Assembly: GCA_023213395.1 (NCBI GenBank)
Contig: CM041465.1
Coordinates: forward strand, 112,661,741 to 112,725,740
Reading direction: 5' to 3'
Source of the DNA: Cycas panzhihuaensis
Lineage: Eukaryota; Cycadophyta
Length of the DNA stretch: 64,000 nt
Shown: piece by piece, positions 47,424-59,722 of the stretch
Layout of the letters: every line of letters starts with the position of its first letter
How positions within the stretch are numbered: the stretch's first letter is position 1
Made by a program: the position numbers and the translations under genes
The notes under the pieces: generated by a model
What the model was told of the DNA's origin: nothing
Database searches by the model: none
Seen by the model: only the letters and a program-made list of their open reading frames with translations

Positions 47424-47924
47424 CGAGACCATAATACTAAAATAGTAATGGCCAGAGTTCTGAGAGATCTAAATAGAGATGTGATAGGTCTAGGAGGGGC
47501 TAGCCCTCCTATCCAGGTGGCTAGGAACAGTCTAGGTGACATGTGGGCTAGACCAAATAAAACATTAGGAGCTAGGATTCCCAGAAATGCTTTAAAAGGG
47601 ATGTAAGATCAAGGTGTGAGCAGATCACACAAGTTAAGTGAGGCTTGAGGTGACATGGGGGTGGCGTGGAGGGTTGTAGAGCACCATGGGAAAGCCTGTC
47701 TCATGGAGAGGTAGGTCTTGTTGGTCGTCATAGACTAAAAATGTGACAAACAGTATGATCAAGCAAAGGATGCAAGATGATCACTCAAATGTGATAGTCA
47801 ATCGTGTAGTGAGGCAATGCTTCTATCTACTTTTCCAAAGAAATAATAAAGGTGAAAAGGAAGAAGCCTACCTATGCTTACCTGATTCGACCTATCCATA
47901 TCCATTCCTAGTAGCTGGGAAACA
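47424..47924 (-). repeat. Gypsy A 3' LTR, part 2
   Basis: Resumes the LTR of A exactly where part 1 stopped; 'aatactaaaatagtaatggcc' near 47432 matches 'aatgctaaaatagcaatggcc' near 59249. It ends GGGAAACA at 47924, the element-sense start TGTTTCCC. Confidence 0.9.
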
Positions 47925-47938
47925 TTGACCCCTTGGCA
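47925..47938 (-). other. Gypsy A polypurine tract
   Basis: Element sense CTGCCAAGGGGTCAA directly before TGTTTCCC; equivalent to the B tract at 33346-33361. Confidence 0.8.
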
Positions 47939-48299
47939 GTAGAGCCTCGTCGCTTGGAAGCATGGTGCGATGGTGAATGCTAGCAACAAAACTGTCAGTA
48001 GCACATACATATATTATAATAATGATCATAACAAGAGCCAAGTATACCAGCAAGTGTCATGGCAGAATGCGTGGATAAGAGAATAGGGGTGAAGGTAATA
48101 AAAGGGCTACCTATGCACCACCCAGGAATCGACTGGAAGCTATGACAGATGAGGGGGATGCCCCCATTGTAAGAGTCTAAAGAGTAAAGGAGCAAACTTG
48201 ATAGTCCCCATAGTTTAACCTCATTAGCAACTAACTTTCGAAGGTACAAATGGATCGTAAAGTGCAATGCAAGATGGCCTGAGACTTGGGCGACAGGGT

Positions 48300-48720
48300 G
48301 ACCGGGCAAGTCTCTCAAAGGTGATTAACAAGAAGAGGGAGGTGACGCTCAAGGATGAGGTGAACGAGGTTGTCCACCTCAGCGTTGAGGGTCTGAGGGA
48401 TGTGTTAGATGTTGATAGACTAAAAACAATCCAATAGGGACCTAGCAGTTGAAGCAAGGGCTCTCAAGCATGGTCATCATACCAGGTAGACTTGGGTGAG
48501 ATAGGACACCACCACCTAGGAGTCGTAAAGAAGAACAATGGATCCATGGTGGAAACGAAGCATATCGGTGAGGGCTTCAATGATGACTGTATACTTAGCT
48601 TCGTTATTAGTGGCCTCGGGAAGGAAGACTCTGAAATATAGGAAATCATGTCCAGAAGGGTCGTGAAGAATCTACATGGTGTCGAAGGGACCAGGATTAC
48701 CATGCCTTCCATCGTCGGTG
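48300..48720 (-). pseudogene. Second RNase H, element A
   Basis: Collinear with 33750-34195. The minus strand still encodes HGNPGP, ATNNEAKYTVIIEAL and VLLYDS in one frame, with stops between them and a decayed first catalytic region. An overlapping open frame from 48712 is a shifted reading of the same DNA. Confidence 0.65.
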
Positions 48721-49278
48721 AAGATGATGAGAGTCATGGATGAGAAAAGAAAGTGTCTCGATAGAGAAAATATGTGATAAAGTTGAAGTCTCCAAAAAAG
48801 AAGGGGCTCGTATGGCTAACAATGATGGTCGCGAAGGCTAGGAGGACCTAATAATGAGGCTACCTGAGGATAGGAGTAGACTATCTGACCACCAGGAGAG
48901 AGAAGACAATGGAAAGGCCACCCTGGGGTGCTAAAGGTTGCTTAAAAAGTAAAGAGCGATCCTAAATGGAGGGAGAAATCCCTTTAGAGACCCCAAGGGC
49001 ATGAACAGGCTACAAAAATGAATCCAGGATGACGAAATGAGCCAAACAAGTATAAACTTAGGCATGTATAGGAATAGCACATAAAATGAGATAGAAGGGC
49101 CTTAGCAAAAATGAGTAAGCAAGGCACTATAAATGCACCTAAAAGAACGAGGAAAACAGGGACTATAGAAGCAAAAGTAGAGATAGGGCCAAAAGATAAT
49201 AGTGATCAGGGATGAGAGATGGCCTCAAGGGTTGTCTCACAGGCCAAAACGGAAAAAGTGCTTATCAGGATCCCTGCC
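48721..49278. other. Intergenic region between divergent RNase H and antisense gene, A
   Basis: Matches 34200-34710 of B with many transitions. No open frame is shared between copies. Confidence 0.45.
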
Positions 49279-49286
49279 TATATAAG
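49279..49286 (+). promoter_or_regulatory. TATA box of the antisense gene, element A
   Basis: TATATAAG preceded by CCTGCC and followed by GAAACTTGAT, the same as in B (34711-34718). Confidence 0.65.
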
Positions 49287-49949
49287 GAAACTTGATGAAA
49301 ATGAGATTCATTTTTATGGGCTCACGAACAAATTCAAAGCCCTTCCCTTACACAGCAGAGCACCACCCAACTTCGGAGGCACGTAGAGGGAGATCTGACT
49401 ATTGGATCGAGACAAGGAGACAACCATTAAGACGAGGGTGACAAGATGGTGACGGCATGACCAGATCTAGTGAGTGGATCATTGAAACCCAAGCCCATCT
49501 CGCAGTTTAAATTTATTACTTTTCTAATGCTTTTCAGTGTAGTTTTGGGCCTCTTAAAGGTAAGATGTAATCTCCCAGAGTCTAAACTGGACTCAGAGAG
49601 AGGCGAGACCAGGGTATTAGGTAGCCCCGGTCCTAGTGAGCCTAACAGTGGCTCACTCGAGCAAAATTTTGGGAATTTTTAGGCAGAAAATCACCCCCTT
49701 TAGGGGGGTGACGTTCGCACTACGATAAAGATCACAATATCACAATCTTTGCCATGGGGCCCCAATGACCGCAGGACCTAGGCTAAACTCTCTAGTACCA
49801 CAAAGTTTAGAGTGGTACGAAGGCAAAGCTACTGAAAAATAAAGAAAGGAGCCCAAGGGTTCCTAAATCTTAATCAAATGAGGCTAAGGGATAGTCTAGA
49901 GGACAGAGAAGTAAGCGTGAGTCAGGTTCTAACGCATTTTGGGGTGTTT

Positions 49950-51164
49950 TACAAGTAGTGATCACGGTGGACAACTGCGAGAACATTGGCATGGTAATGC
50001 TGAGCTTTATTAAGATGATGTAGCATGAGGATAGATAGGTTTTGTCTAGGTGTGGCCTACTGAAGGTCATGAGGATGCCATAGTATACGCCAGATTAGAG
50101 GCTCCTAGTAGACATCATCTCGCACTGGGACAGACAGAGACACGTGTTCCATCTACCCCAGGTAGGAGACGTGACAGACATTAGGAGGATATTGGGAGTG
50201 TTGGCGACAGGGATGCCAACATCACTAGGAGCTCTGCCTAACAATAAGGCATCACACAGGGAGGTAGCCACGTACTTCACAGGCTTATACAGATGGGAGA
50301 TAAGAGGTATCCCCTTACATAGTATGGTGATGTCGAGAGTTCCTCATGTGAGGAAGTTAATCACGCTGTGCATTCTGTTCTGGATATCCCAGAAACAGAA
50401 CTATTGAGACATTTTTGGCAGGTGGATGGATGATGTAAGGAGATGTGAGGCTAGAGAGAGACTACACTATGCTACCCTCATAGCGGTGAACCTCATCGCA
50501 CAATTGGATGTTATTCGAGTGGTAGGGAAGGGCAGCTTATCATATAACACCCTTCTGTAGTGTTGGTTTTTTTATCACTTTGGAGCGGTGGCACTGGCAG
50601 GGGGACCACATCCCATTTTAGAGTGGGCCCCCATGGTACACAGGTGGCAGACTAGGTTCAGGGGGACTGAGGACCAGGCACATGTCTGTCACTCAGTGGA
50701 GGCTACATCACTGGACCTCCTCACCATGGCAAATTATATATCAGATCCATATCAGGCCGTGAGGTAGGACAGTGACGATGAGGTAGGTGGGGCAGGAGTT
50801 ACCCCAGGGGATGGTGGTGATGGAGGAGATGGCGGTGACGGTGTTGGCCCATCAGGAGCCGCAGGAGGAGGTGTAGGTCCCTCAGGGACCATGGGAGGAG
50901 AGGAAGGTCCATGAGGGACTACAAGAGGAGAGGTAGGCCCTTTAGGAGCTATAGAGGAGAGTAGGAGCCCAGTGACCCGAGCCCAGAGGTTACAGATAAT
51001 CAAGAGATCCGGGGAGGCAGTGGCACTAGCAGAGGATAGGAGGGATGCCTCAGTAGCTAAGGAGATGGTCGAGGAGGTACCAGAGGAGGAAGAGGTACTT
51101 GCAGCTAGTGGAGTGCCTGGGGCAGAGGCCATTGTCTGAGTCAAGGATCCGGCGGTCGCACTAG
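49950..51164 (+). pseudogene. Antisense PMD-like gene, first coding exon, element A
   Basis: Aligned with 35389-36583. It reads VDNCENIGMVMLSF, then the FHLPQVGDVT...RILGVLATGMP PMD block (near 50140-50220), then LIAVNLIAQLDVIRV, HFGAVALAGGPHPILEWAPM, RWQTRFRGTEDQAH, SVEATSLDLLTM and ISDPYQAVR, then an acidic Gly-rich linker (50770-51160). The copy has a short deletion after VGDVT relative to B, and several TAG stops. Upstream, 'ttttacaa' resembles a decayed acceptor and GTAAGC near 49911 a possible donor; this leader intron is unproven. Confidence 0.65.
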
Positions 51165-51270
51165 GTGAGACCCTACCTTCTCCTGTCATCTTTCGATTGC
51201 CAGATGTTGTTTGGTTTTGGTTTGGCATATACATGGACACATATTGAAATGTGACATGTTGGATTTATAG
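51165..51270 (+). other. Intron of the antisense gene, element A
   Basis: 106 bp, CTAG/GTGAGA donor and GGATTTATAG acceptor, at the same codon as in B. Removing it joins frames (AL-G-MVEI). Confidence 0.7.
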
Positions 51271-51900
51271 GTATGGTGGAGATCTAGAGATTGGTAGAGG
51301 CAACAGTCCAGGAGATGTTCCCCCGGGCCTACGCAGAGGGGCAACCTCCCATCCAGGCTGGAGATGAACCCAGATCGGTAAGTGCACACACAACGGCATT
51401 TGCCCCATTAGTGAGGGTGAGGGATGTCTGGATAACTAAGTTCCAGGAGCACGAGGCACATGCGGGATACCTACAGGCAGAGCTAGATGAGACCCAGGCT
51501 GAGAGGGATGCCCTACAAGGTTAGGTACAGGTGTTGGAGGCCAAGGGAGGAGCTAGAAGGGATGTCAAGAGCCAGATTCAGATGGCAGTGATGGAGGAGT
51601 GTCTCCGGGGGATGGAGAAGAGCCTCTAAGGAGTAGAGGGAGATCGAGATTGTATTCAGGCTCGATACAATCGGTTAGTAGACACGGTGGAGTTGAGGTC
51701 ATCATGGAGCAAGACATGTACACACATGACAAGATGATCCGTAGGAGGGCACGAGACGAGGGGAGAGAGGCAGATAGCTCCCAAAGGTGCAGGAGGAGCC
51801 TAAGAGGTATGTGATCCCCAAGAGAGGGATCACATAGGCCAGGAGATGATGCCCCAGGGGCGGGGCAGTAGTAGAGTAGAGTGTAGGAGTTTTGATTTGA
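51271..51900 (+). pseudogene. Antisense PMD-like gene, coiled-coil exon, element A
   Basis: The frame 51271-51524 reads RLVEATVQEMFPRAYAEGQP, then APLVRVRDVWITKFQEHEAH and LQAELDETQAERDALQ, an open heptad-type segment that in B is interrupted by stops. It continues with breaks to about 51900. Because A and B carry different stops, their common ancestor was probably open here. Confidence 0.62.
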
Positions 51901-52580
51901 CAAGCGAAAGCACGGACCTCCAAGGAGTCACCATATGTTGCCACATGATTTTACTCCTCCCTACAAGGATTCTGGCTTCCCACAGATGATGTACCATACC
52001 AGCTATATGACATGATATATGATGATTGTTTTATGTATATAGATGAGGTGATTGATACCCCATTTGGTGTATGATGATGTGTGTAATGACATGTGATGGA
52101 TGATGTATATTTATGTTTCCATATTTGTGTATGTATGTGTATGAAGGTACACGAATGCACGAGGGTATGGTCAATGATATTTTGAGTTGATTATTGTATG
52201 ATTTTTATGCTATGATTTATGTTTAAGTTATACATACTGCCTTTCATGTAGGGCCATATTCCTAGCAGAGGCACACATGATCACCAAGAGTAGTGGCAAT
52301 AGTGGCACATGGGGCTACGAGATAGGGTGGCACACATGCCCACGTGGGAGCATAGTAGAATATGCAAAGGAAGGGAAAATGACAAGGGAGTAATGACACT
52401 CCAACGCATTACCCTACTTGGGGTAAATGTCCAAGCAGGAAGACAAGGTTCCCAAAGGAATGGGAACGGGGGTTCCGCGGGAGGAACCCAAAGGAAATGG
52501 AAGGCCACCCCAAGCTGCCATCCCACCTATGGCTAGGAGGAATGGGAACGTGCTTAGGATGGTAGTTTAGGCTCATTTTA
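51901..52580. other. Spacer after antisense gene, element A
   Basis: Collinear with 37331-37879 of B; TG/AT-rich then purine-rich. No gene recognised. Confidence 0.5.
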
Positions 52581-52600
52581 GAGTGTTGGAAGTGATGAGT
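52581..52600. other. Internal deletion junction in element A
   Basis: To the left the sequence follows B up to about 37879 (just past the integrase end); to the right it follows B from about 40380 (inside RT, at LLDAGLI). About 2.5 kb is absent. 'ggtga' occurs at both B breakpoints, suggesting microhomology. Confidence 0.8.
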
Positions 52601-53730
52601 CCTGCGTCTAGGAGTTTCTCAACCTCCATTTTAATGGCGGCTAAGAGTTTGGGGTGTAGTGGGTATTTCTTTTGGTGCACACGGCGAGCGCCAGGGACTA
52701 TGGTAAGGTTATGGGTGACAATGGAGGGGTTGATTCCCTTCAGGTCAGAATAGTCCCATGCAAAAATATCTTGGAACTCCTAGAACAAAAGGGAGTATTC
52801 CCTTACCTCATTAGGAGAACATTCCACCCCAACCTTAATAACCTTATATGGGGTGAGGACTATGTCTTGGGTTGCCCCCATGCACATGGCATTCCCCTCC
52901 TTAAAATGAAAGGAGGAAAGGTCAATGGGAAGAGACAGAATAGGAGATGGGATTGGGTCAGTAAGGGTGGACCTAATCGCTAAGACCTTCTAGTGGCTGA
53001 GTCTATGGTGACCAGAAGGGAGGTTGGGCATGTAGCCCACTAGATGCTCAAGTAGAGCCTCATCATCTTTGAAGTAATCCACCCTATGGATGACCTTACT
53101 TTGAATAGATAAGGCACAAGAGGAAGTGGGAGCAACAAGACCACGGTGGTCAGTAGGCTACCCAAGATCCCTAAGAGACTTTAAGGAAGAGTCAAGAAGG
53201 GGCCCCTCATAAGGGGCAAAAGGAAGTTCCCTAGATTTATCACCTGTGGGGGGTGATGAAGGGGAAGACTCAAGGATTGGTGGATCAATGTGAGCAATAA
53301 CATGCAATATAAGGTGATGATCAGTCTCTCCAATGGGAGGATTTCTAGGTTGGGACCTAGAACAAGGAGAGTGTCTCCTACTAGTACGAAGAAAGGAAAT
53401 AGGGTGAGGAAGGTCCTCATCCTTGCCATGGGACTCGTCATTACTAAATATGGCAAGGTACCTATAGCTTCTAACACCAATAAGAGCAAAACGGGTAAGG
53501 CTTAAAGATAAAGATGTAGGATCTCCTTTAAAATGAGACGAATCGAGAATGCTGATAGAACAAGTAGAGGAATAGGTGGAAGGGCCTTTGTCCCCCTTCA
53601 CATGACCATGGCTCGCTTGGCTGGTTTGACGGGATTGTTTGGTAGGTGGGAGTTCGCAGGAAATAACCCTTATTCGCCCATCATGAATAAACTTGAGTTG
53701 CCCCCAGTGGGTCAAACACACAGCCCCCAT
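52595..53730 (-). pseudogene. Gypsy A protease-RT linker and truncated RT start
   Basis: 53730-53158 is the linker (LKFIHDGRIRVISCELPP, acidic/Ser-rich). 53150-52595 continues into the first RT region (VIKVGVECSPNEVREYSLLF, MEVEKLLDAGLIT) and then stops at the deletion. No catalytic RT box, RNase H or integrase follows. Confidence 0.75.
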
Positions 53731-54030
53731 CTAATCGAGCCACGGTTGACCCAAAAAGAGATTGTAGTTGACGTCTACGTTGAGGACTATAATATCGGTG
53801 AGGACAGTCTTGTCCTCAAGATTAAGAGGGATTGAAATGGATCCTAAGAGAGTCTTCTCGCTACCATCATAGCCTTCACATTGCCATGGAACAGGTTCCA
53901 AGGCAGAAATGCCAAGCTCTTGCATGATGCGTAAGGGCATGGCATTAATGGAAGAACCATTATCAACAATGGTCCTTCATAAAGTGCAATCAGGTGTATC
54001 AATAGTAATGGTGAAAGGGAAGTTCTACTA
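53731..54030 (-). pseudogene. Gypsy A aspartic protease
   Basis: 53940-53731 reads MPLRIMQELGIS, GSISIPLNLEDKTVLTDIIV and NLFLGQPWLD. The active-site box just upstream reads DNGSSINAM (near 53965). Same break pattern as B, with a stop before the active site. Confidence 0.75.
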
Positions 54031-56810
54031 GTGCTCCCTTTCATAAGCAGGAGGAAGGTCTTTAGGATCGAAAGAAATGACGGGCTCACGACCAAGGTCA
54101 ATACCCAAAGTGTTAACGGGTGTATTACCCAATCCTAAATCTTTTAAAAGGAGTGTCCATTGTTCAAGACAACTTCCCAAGACGTCTATAATGGATATCC
54201 TAGTGGCCACGGCACAAAGCTCATCGATGACAGAAAATGTCTTCTCCTTCACCATAGGTTGAGGAAGGGCTCTCTTAAAGTCATAGTAACCTAGGTGAAT
54301 GGGAACGGTCTTGGGAAGTAAAGGGACTTCTAAAAGGGAGGTTTCCCAAAGAGGATCAGGATATGGAATGGATGAAGAGGTGTTGGTTCCCTCTTTGGTA
54401 AATTGAGACCAAGTCAAGGCATATAGAGGAGTGGCCTCAAGCATCTGGATCACCTTCTTTCCCTTGTTCCAAGACCACAAAGGTGAAGGGGTACGATGGT
54501 CTAGGGAATGCGAGGAAGAAGACAAACCCCGCGCACCCTTCCCCTTACTGTGTGAATGGCATGGACTCAAAGATCTCCCCTGGTTCTAGTTGTTCTTTAG
54601 TTGAGAGTTTCGATCGTGCTCCCCATGCTTGGAGAATAGATCTCTATGGACAGGTTGGTCGATGTTGGGCCTTTAGGCCCATTTGGGAGATGAGTCATGT
54701 TGCAAGGCATCCCTAAGATGTTGAACCTAGCAACACAAATCATCATGGAAGCATTCTCCATGAATGAAGCACCACTTCTTCTCAAGCGAGGAATCAAATT
54801 TTCTTACTTGAGAGGACTAGGTATTGCCGCCTTTAGGAGGAGTGGCTTAGGAAGCTTATTGGATTAGTTTGTTGGATGTAGACGATGAAGGAGATTGAAG
54901 TTTAAGTTCCTTCATAGTACGTTCGAATAAAAGTATAGCAGAGGTAAGTGGGTCTAAGGTCTTCTCGGTTGAGTGGGAAGAAGACCTAGTGGATTATTGA
55001 GGTTTAGTTTCTTTGGTTGGCAGGGGTGCCTCACATTGCTGTGAGGACTTTAGGGGCTTCTTGAGTCTAGACTGGATCTCAATAGCTTCAACTACCAAGC
55101 ACTTCACAATGTCAGAATCACATGTGGTTACCCCCATCTTAAATACTTCCACATGGACTTTAGGGTGTAGTACATTGACAAAGATATCCCTCTTCAATTC
55201 CTTAGGCAAAGTAGCCTTGGTGAAATGGAGGAGGTCATGGAATCACTGTACAAAGTCACAATTCATCTCATCGTGACCTTGTTTAAGTGATAGGAGGGAT
55301 TTCATTCCACTCTCAAATGGACGAGCCACATCAAAATAGTTAATGAACTCATCCACAAGTTGCTGGAACAAGAAGATGGAATGAGTGGGTAGGCGATAGA
55401 ACCATTTCAGGGCATTGCCTTGAAGAGATCATGGAAATAGTTTCATTAATATGTGATCGTAGGCCCAATAGTCTATACATGTCATAGAGAAACTATAGGC
55501 ATGCTCTACTAGATCCTGTGATGAAGTTCTATCAAACTTGGGAACTTTAGGGGAATGAGGCAGTAAGTTGGTTCTTAGCACCTCAATAGACAGGGGTGTC
55601 AATCTATAATCCATAAAGGGACGTACCCTCGCCTAGATCATAGTATCGGTGAAATATGAAGAAGCCAATGAACAAGGAGCGAATGGGAGTAGAGAGCCCA
55701 TTCTTCCTTGAGGAAATGCCCCTTGTTGAAAAGGGACCTGAGGATAGGCACCTTGAAAAGGTGTTAGGCTTCCTTATAAAGGCGCGATGTAAGGAGCTAC
55801 GCAAGATGGTGGAAATGAGGGGTGAGGGATCGGGTTCTTCCCATACGGGCTGCCCGTAGGTGGTGCAACCCCATATGGGTATAAAGGGTCCACCCCATAA
55901 ACAGGAATGTTGTTCCCTTTACCATGCCCCCAAGGCTAAGATGTATAGCCTGGGGGTATGTAAAGAGAAGGACCACTAGATTGAGTTTGGGCGCATGTGA
56001 AAATGGGTCCCACATTGAGGTAGAGGTATAAACAGGACCTTTAGGTCTAATAGGGAATGTGTGTGCCACATTTAGAGGTGGCATATTTGCTTAGCTAGGG
56101 AGATGCATGCTAACCCTAAGCTGGGAGAAAGCCACACCGCGAGAGGTCCCAGAAGAGTTGGGACTGTGAAGAGAAGTAGGAAGCGCAATAGGCATCCCTA
56201 AAATGGATGTTAGAATTAGACAAGACAGATGTGATGATATAAATGGGTTACTTGTTGTAGGAGATGTAGACATGGATGAAGATGTTGGGGCAGGCGCAGA
56301 TGAGGAAGGTACCCCACCATGCAAGGCATCTTCAAACCACCTAGGACATGGTTGAAGGTGAGCAGCATGAAAGCACTCGTTAAGGGCTTCAACCACATTG
56401 ATGGGAGGGGTATCCACCTAATCGTAAGAGGTGGATGGGACTTCAAATGAAGTGGACCCTTCAGGATGCTCCTCATAAGAATCACCACCTGGGTGATGAA
56501 TCTCAAGAGAAGACAGACCCTCTGCTTTGTGAGTAGAGGGATGGACATCAAGTGGGTGTTGTTCATCACCCAGATAGTAGATAGGATCATCACCCTCTTG
56601 GGCTAACCCTGGGAAAGATGTAGGAAACTCATGGGCTCCGAAAGCAAAGGTATGGTATATCTAATCTAAAGGATATCCTTCCATTATTGAATCAAAATCC
56701 GATAATGGAAGGAGGCAGTATGTGGGATCTTCTAACAACGGGGGAAAAACCTCATAAGCAATGTGAGAAGCATTGCTTACAAAACTCACTAATGTGTTAG
56801 AAGAGAGAGA
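54028..56810 (-). pseudogene. Gypsy A gag
   Basis: Collinear with B gag. The start codon of B (ATG at 44475) corresponds to AAG here (near 56787), so the initiation codon is lost. The Gag domain lies at about 55610-54990 (MPKELKRDIFVNVLHPKVH at 55209 onward). The tail 54570-54028 reads DVLGSCLEQWTLLLKDLGLG before protease. Frame breaks are frequent. Confidence 0.75.
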
Positions 56811-56921
56811 AATGTAAAGTATGTATTAGGGGCTTCCCAATAAAAAAAGAGAAAAGGAGAAAGCTACTAAGAGGTAGTAGCACCAACAAGAAGAGATAGA
56901 GACTAGCTCCCTTACTAGCAA

Positions 56922-56940
56922 GTCCCTAGTATGGTCACCA
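56922..56940 (-). other. Gypsy A primer-binding site
   Basis: Element sense TGGTGACCATACTAGGGAC, one base after the 5' LTR end (TTCCA). Confidence 0.8.
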
Positions 56941-56941
56941 G

Positions 56942-59722
56942 TGGAATCACGTCTGTGGGATGGTCACTACGCTTAGTAGGGGTTGAGGTGGTCAATAACC
57001 AATGCTGGGGTATGGATGGAATCATATAATCAGAAGAGAACACTACATAGGACATTTGTGCACTGAAGCGAGAGTTCGGGACCCATGAATGGTGCCTATC
57101 TTCCTCAGAGTAGCTTTCACTTTTGGTTATGAGAGGCGAGATACACACAGGGGTATCTCAGATTGTCCTAAAGTGTAAGGTCCTCCCATCCTTGTATGGC
57201 TAGAAGGGAGGAGGTGAGACCCACAAAAGAGGGGTTCCTATGGTGAAGGAATGCAAGACAAGGTATAATAAACGAAGGGCATAAGACAAGTACAGATAGG
57301 CTTCCCTTAGGCTAATTAGCCGAAGGTGAATCTAACCAAAGAAAGTAATGGAAAAAAGGTGACTAAGAGCTATGCTCCCTCTCTCTCTTTTCCTTTTTAA
57401 TGAAAAAAGATAAAGAAAAGATAAGGAAACATGTACTTTGTGTATATTCAAGTATGCATGCTAAAGTGAAATGCAACTAAGGGGTACTTTCAGTTTAGGT
57501 AGGAAAAAAGGGGAAGTGCAATCCCTATTATGTCCTTTTCCTATAGAAGCAAACATGCAACACGCATATACAAAGTAAATGCAAGTAAGTGGTTTATTAC
57601 CCTTTTGATCTTTATGTGACTTATTATACAAATACAATAGATGCCTAATAAGATCACAAGAAGAAGAAAGCAGACAGGGAGAGATGACGCATACCTAGAA
57701 AGTGAAGCAGTTGATGGGAAACCTCACTTGCACGCCACATATTCCCTCCTATCCTTAGTTGATGTGTAACCGTAGTTGGAGTGAAAGTGAAGTAGGGGCT
57801 TCCTTACCTTCCTCATGCAAAGGACAAAATGAAGAGGGAAGCAAAGAGAGCCAAAAACATACAAAGAAGTCAAAAGAGAAAAGAGGAAGGGAGTGTGAAG
57901 ACTTACCTAAAATCACACATTCTTTCTCTTCATCGCACATTCTTTCTCTTCCAAGAAGGGGTTGCTAAAATGCAAGATATTATATACATAGTAATATAAT
58001 ATAAAAGCTCAAATTTTGTATTTTAAATTAGTGAAGCTATTACTAAAATCAATTATGCTCTCCTCAAAAGAAAAATAATGCATACCAAGCAAGAAAAGAA
58101 AGCTAGCCTCGGGATGAAAAAACCCCCAACAAGTGGACCTCCACGCAGCCTTAGAATGCAAAAGGATACTGGTTATGTGGCAGCCTATGAGCAACGAACA
58201 AGCATGAGAATGAATGTTGCAGGATGTGGAAGAGATGCCTAAGTAATAGAGTCACTATGGGTAGCAAATTGCCATATAGGCCTTGCGAATAGTCTGAATG
58301 GGTGTTGGACAACATTAGGGGCATAAAGAGGGCCGAAAGGGAGAGTGTGCAGGCTTGAAACCAGCGTAGTAAGGGCTGCATATGCTGATATCTAGCACAG
58401 ACTTGGATCTCACCAACTCCTAGTTTACTCAAGGAAAGCATGTGCACAAGAGAGGAAGGATGGGAAGGGGTTTTCCCTTGGAAAGTAGGTCTAAGTAGGA
58501 TGGATCCCACCTTACTCCCTTTACCCAGTCCTTATAGACCCTCTCCTGCAACTTTCTTAAGAGAAACTAGTGGAGAATGGGAGGAAGATTGAGGTATTGA
58601 ATCTAAATACAAGAAAGAGCAATCCCTTTTATAGTAAAAAGATAAAAAAGGGAAGACAATATACTTTTAAACAAGTTCTAATGGAGTAAATATGTATTAG
58701 AACATAAAACCAAGGTAAGGGGTACCTGCTAGGCTGTGTTAGGGGTAGACCTACACCTACAAACAGTAGAAGAGGGCAGGTCTTGTAAGGTTTGCATGGT
58801 ACCTCACAAAGTGGAGCTATAGAAGACACTTGCTAGATGAAACTAAAGGATAAACGTGGAGATCTCACTTGGAAATGCTTGGTGGAGAGTTTTCTACCAC
58901 GTGACAGAGCTGTTGCAAGCAAATCATGGGCTAGAATGGTAGAAAACACCAGCGTTCCAAGCATACCTATGAAAGATAGGAGGAAGAAAGTAGAATTACA
59001 ACAGTAGAAAGTGTTATTGGAGACCTAAGAGATGTGAAACGAGGTACTTTTCGGGATATACACCCATCCTAACCCTAATAAAGTGATTAGGGTTCAGGTA
59101 GAACTGAGTTGGTAACTTATCCACATGGCAGTTTTGTGAAAAAAATGAGAATTGCTATGGCAGATTAAAAAAAATAAAGTGCAACAGTCACACCGCGGCA
59201 AACTTCATGGTATCGCTTAGTTTACAATAGTCCAAGACCAGAATGCTAAAATAGCAATGGCCAGGGTTCTTGGAGCCCTAAATAAAGATGTGATAGGTCT
59301 AGGAGGGGCTGGCCCTCTTGTCCATGTGGCTAGGGATAGTCCGGGTGGCATGTAGGCTAGACAAAATGAAACATCAAGAGCTAGGATTCCCAGAAGTGCT
59401 ATGAGAGGGATGTAATATCAAGGTGTGAGCGGATCATAGATGTTAAGTGAGGCTTAAGGTGACGTAGAGGGTCATAGAGCACTATGGGGAAGCCTATCTC
59501 ATGGAGAGGTAGGTCCCGCTAGTTGTCATAGGCTAAAAATATAACAAGCAATATGATCAAGCAATGGATGAAAGATGATCACTCAAATGTGACAGTCAAT
59601 CATGCAATGAGGCAATGCTTCTATCTACCTTTCTAAATAAATAATAAAGGCAAAAAAGAAGAAGCATACATGTGCTTATCTGAGTCGACTTGTCCATATC
59701 TATTCTTAGTATCTAAGAAACA
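56942..59722 (-). repeat. Gypsy A 5' LTR (2.78 kb)
   Basis: Uninterrupted LTR aligning with 28253-30583 plus 47424-47924. Starts TGGAATCACG, ends AAGAAACA, followed by TSD ATTAT. Serves as the reference showing that B interrupted the other LTR. Confidence 0.92.

Larger units (their letters stand above)
28253..59722 (-). mobile_element. Gypsy element A (Tat-like, lacks RT core to integrase)
   Basis: Its 3' LTR is split (28253-30583 and 47424-47924) by element B; its 5' LTR is 56942-59722. Target duplications are GTTAT (28248-28252) and ATTAT (59723-59727), inside Copia-1. PPT, PBS, gag, protease, antisense PMD-like gene and second RNase H are present. About 2.5 kb spanning RT core, RNase H and integrase is missing relative to B, at 52581-52600. 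Without B the element is about 14.6 kb. It could have moved only with enzymes supplied by a fuller relative, unless the deletion came after insertion. Confidence 0.9.

Noticed and set aside
50752-51240. 162-codon minus-strand frame rich in Pro/Ser/Thr.
   Set aside because: It is the mirror of the Gly/Glu-rich linker of the plus-strand PMD-like gene. The plus frame, not this one, aligns across the intron with element B.
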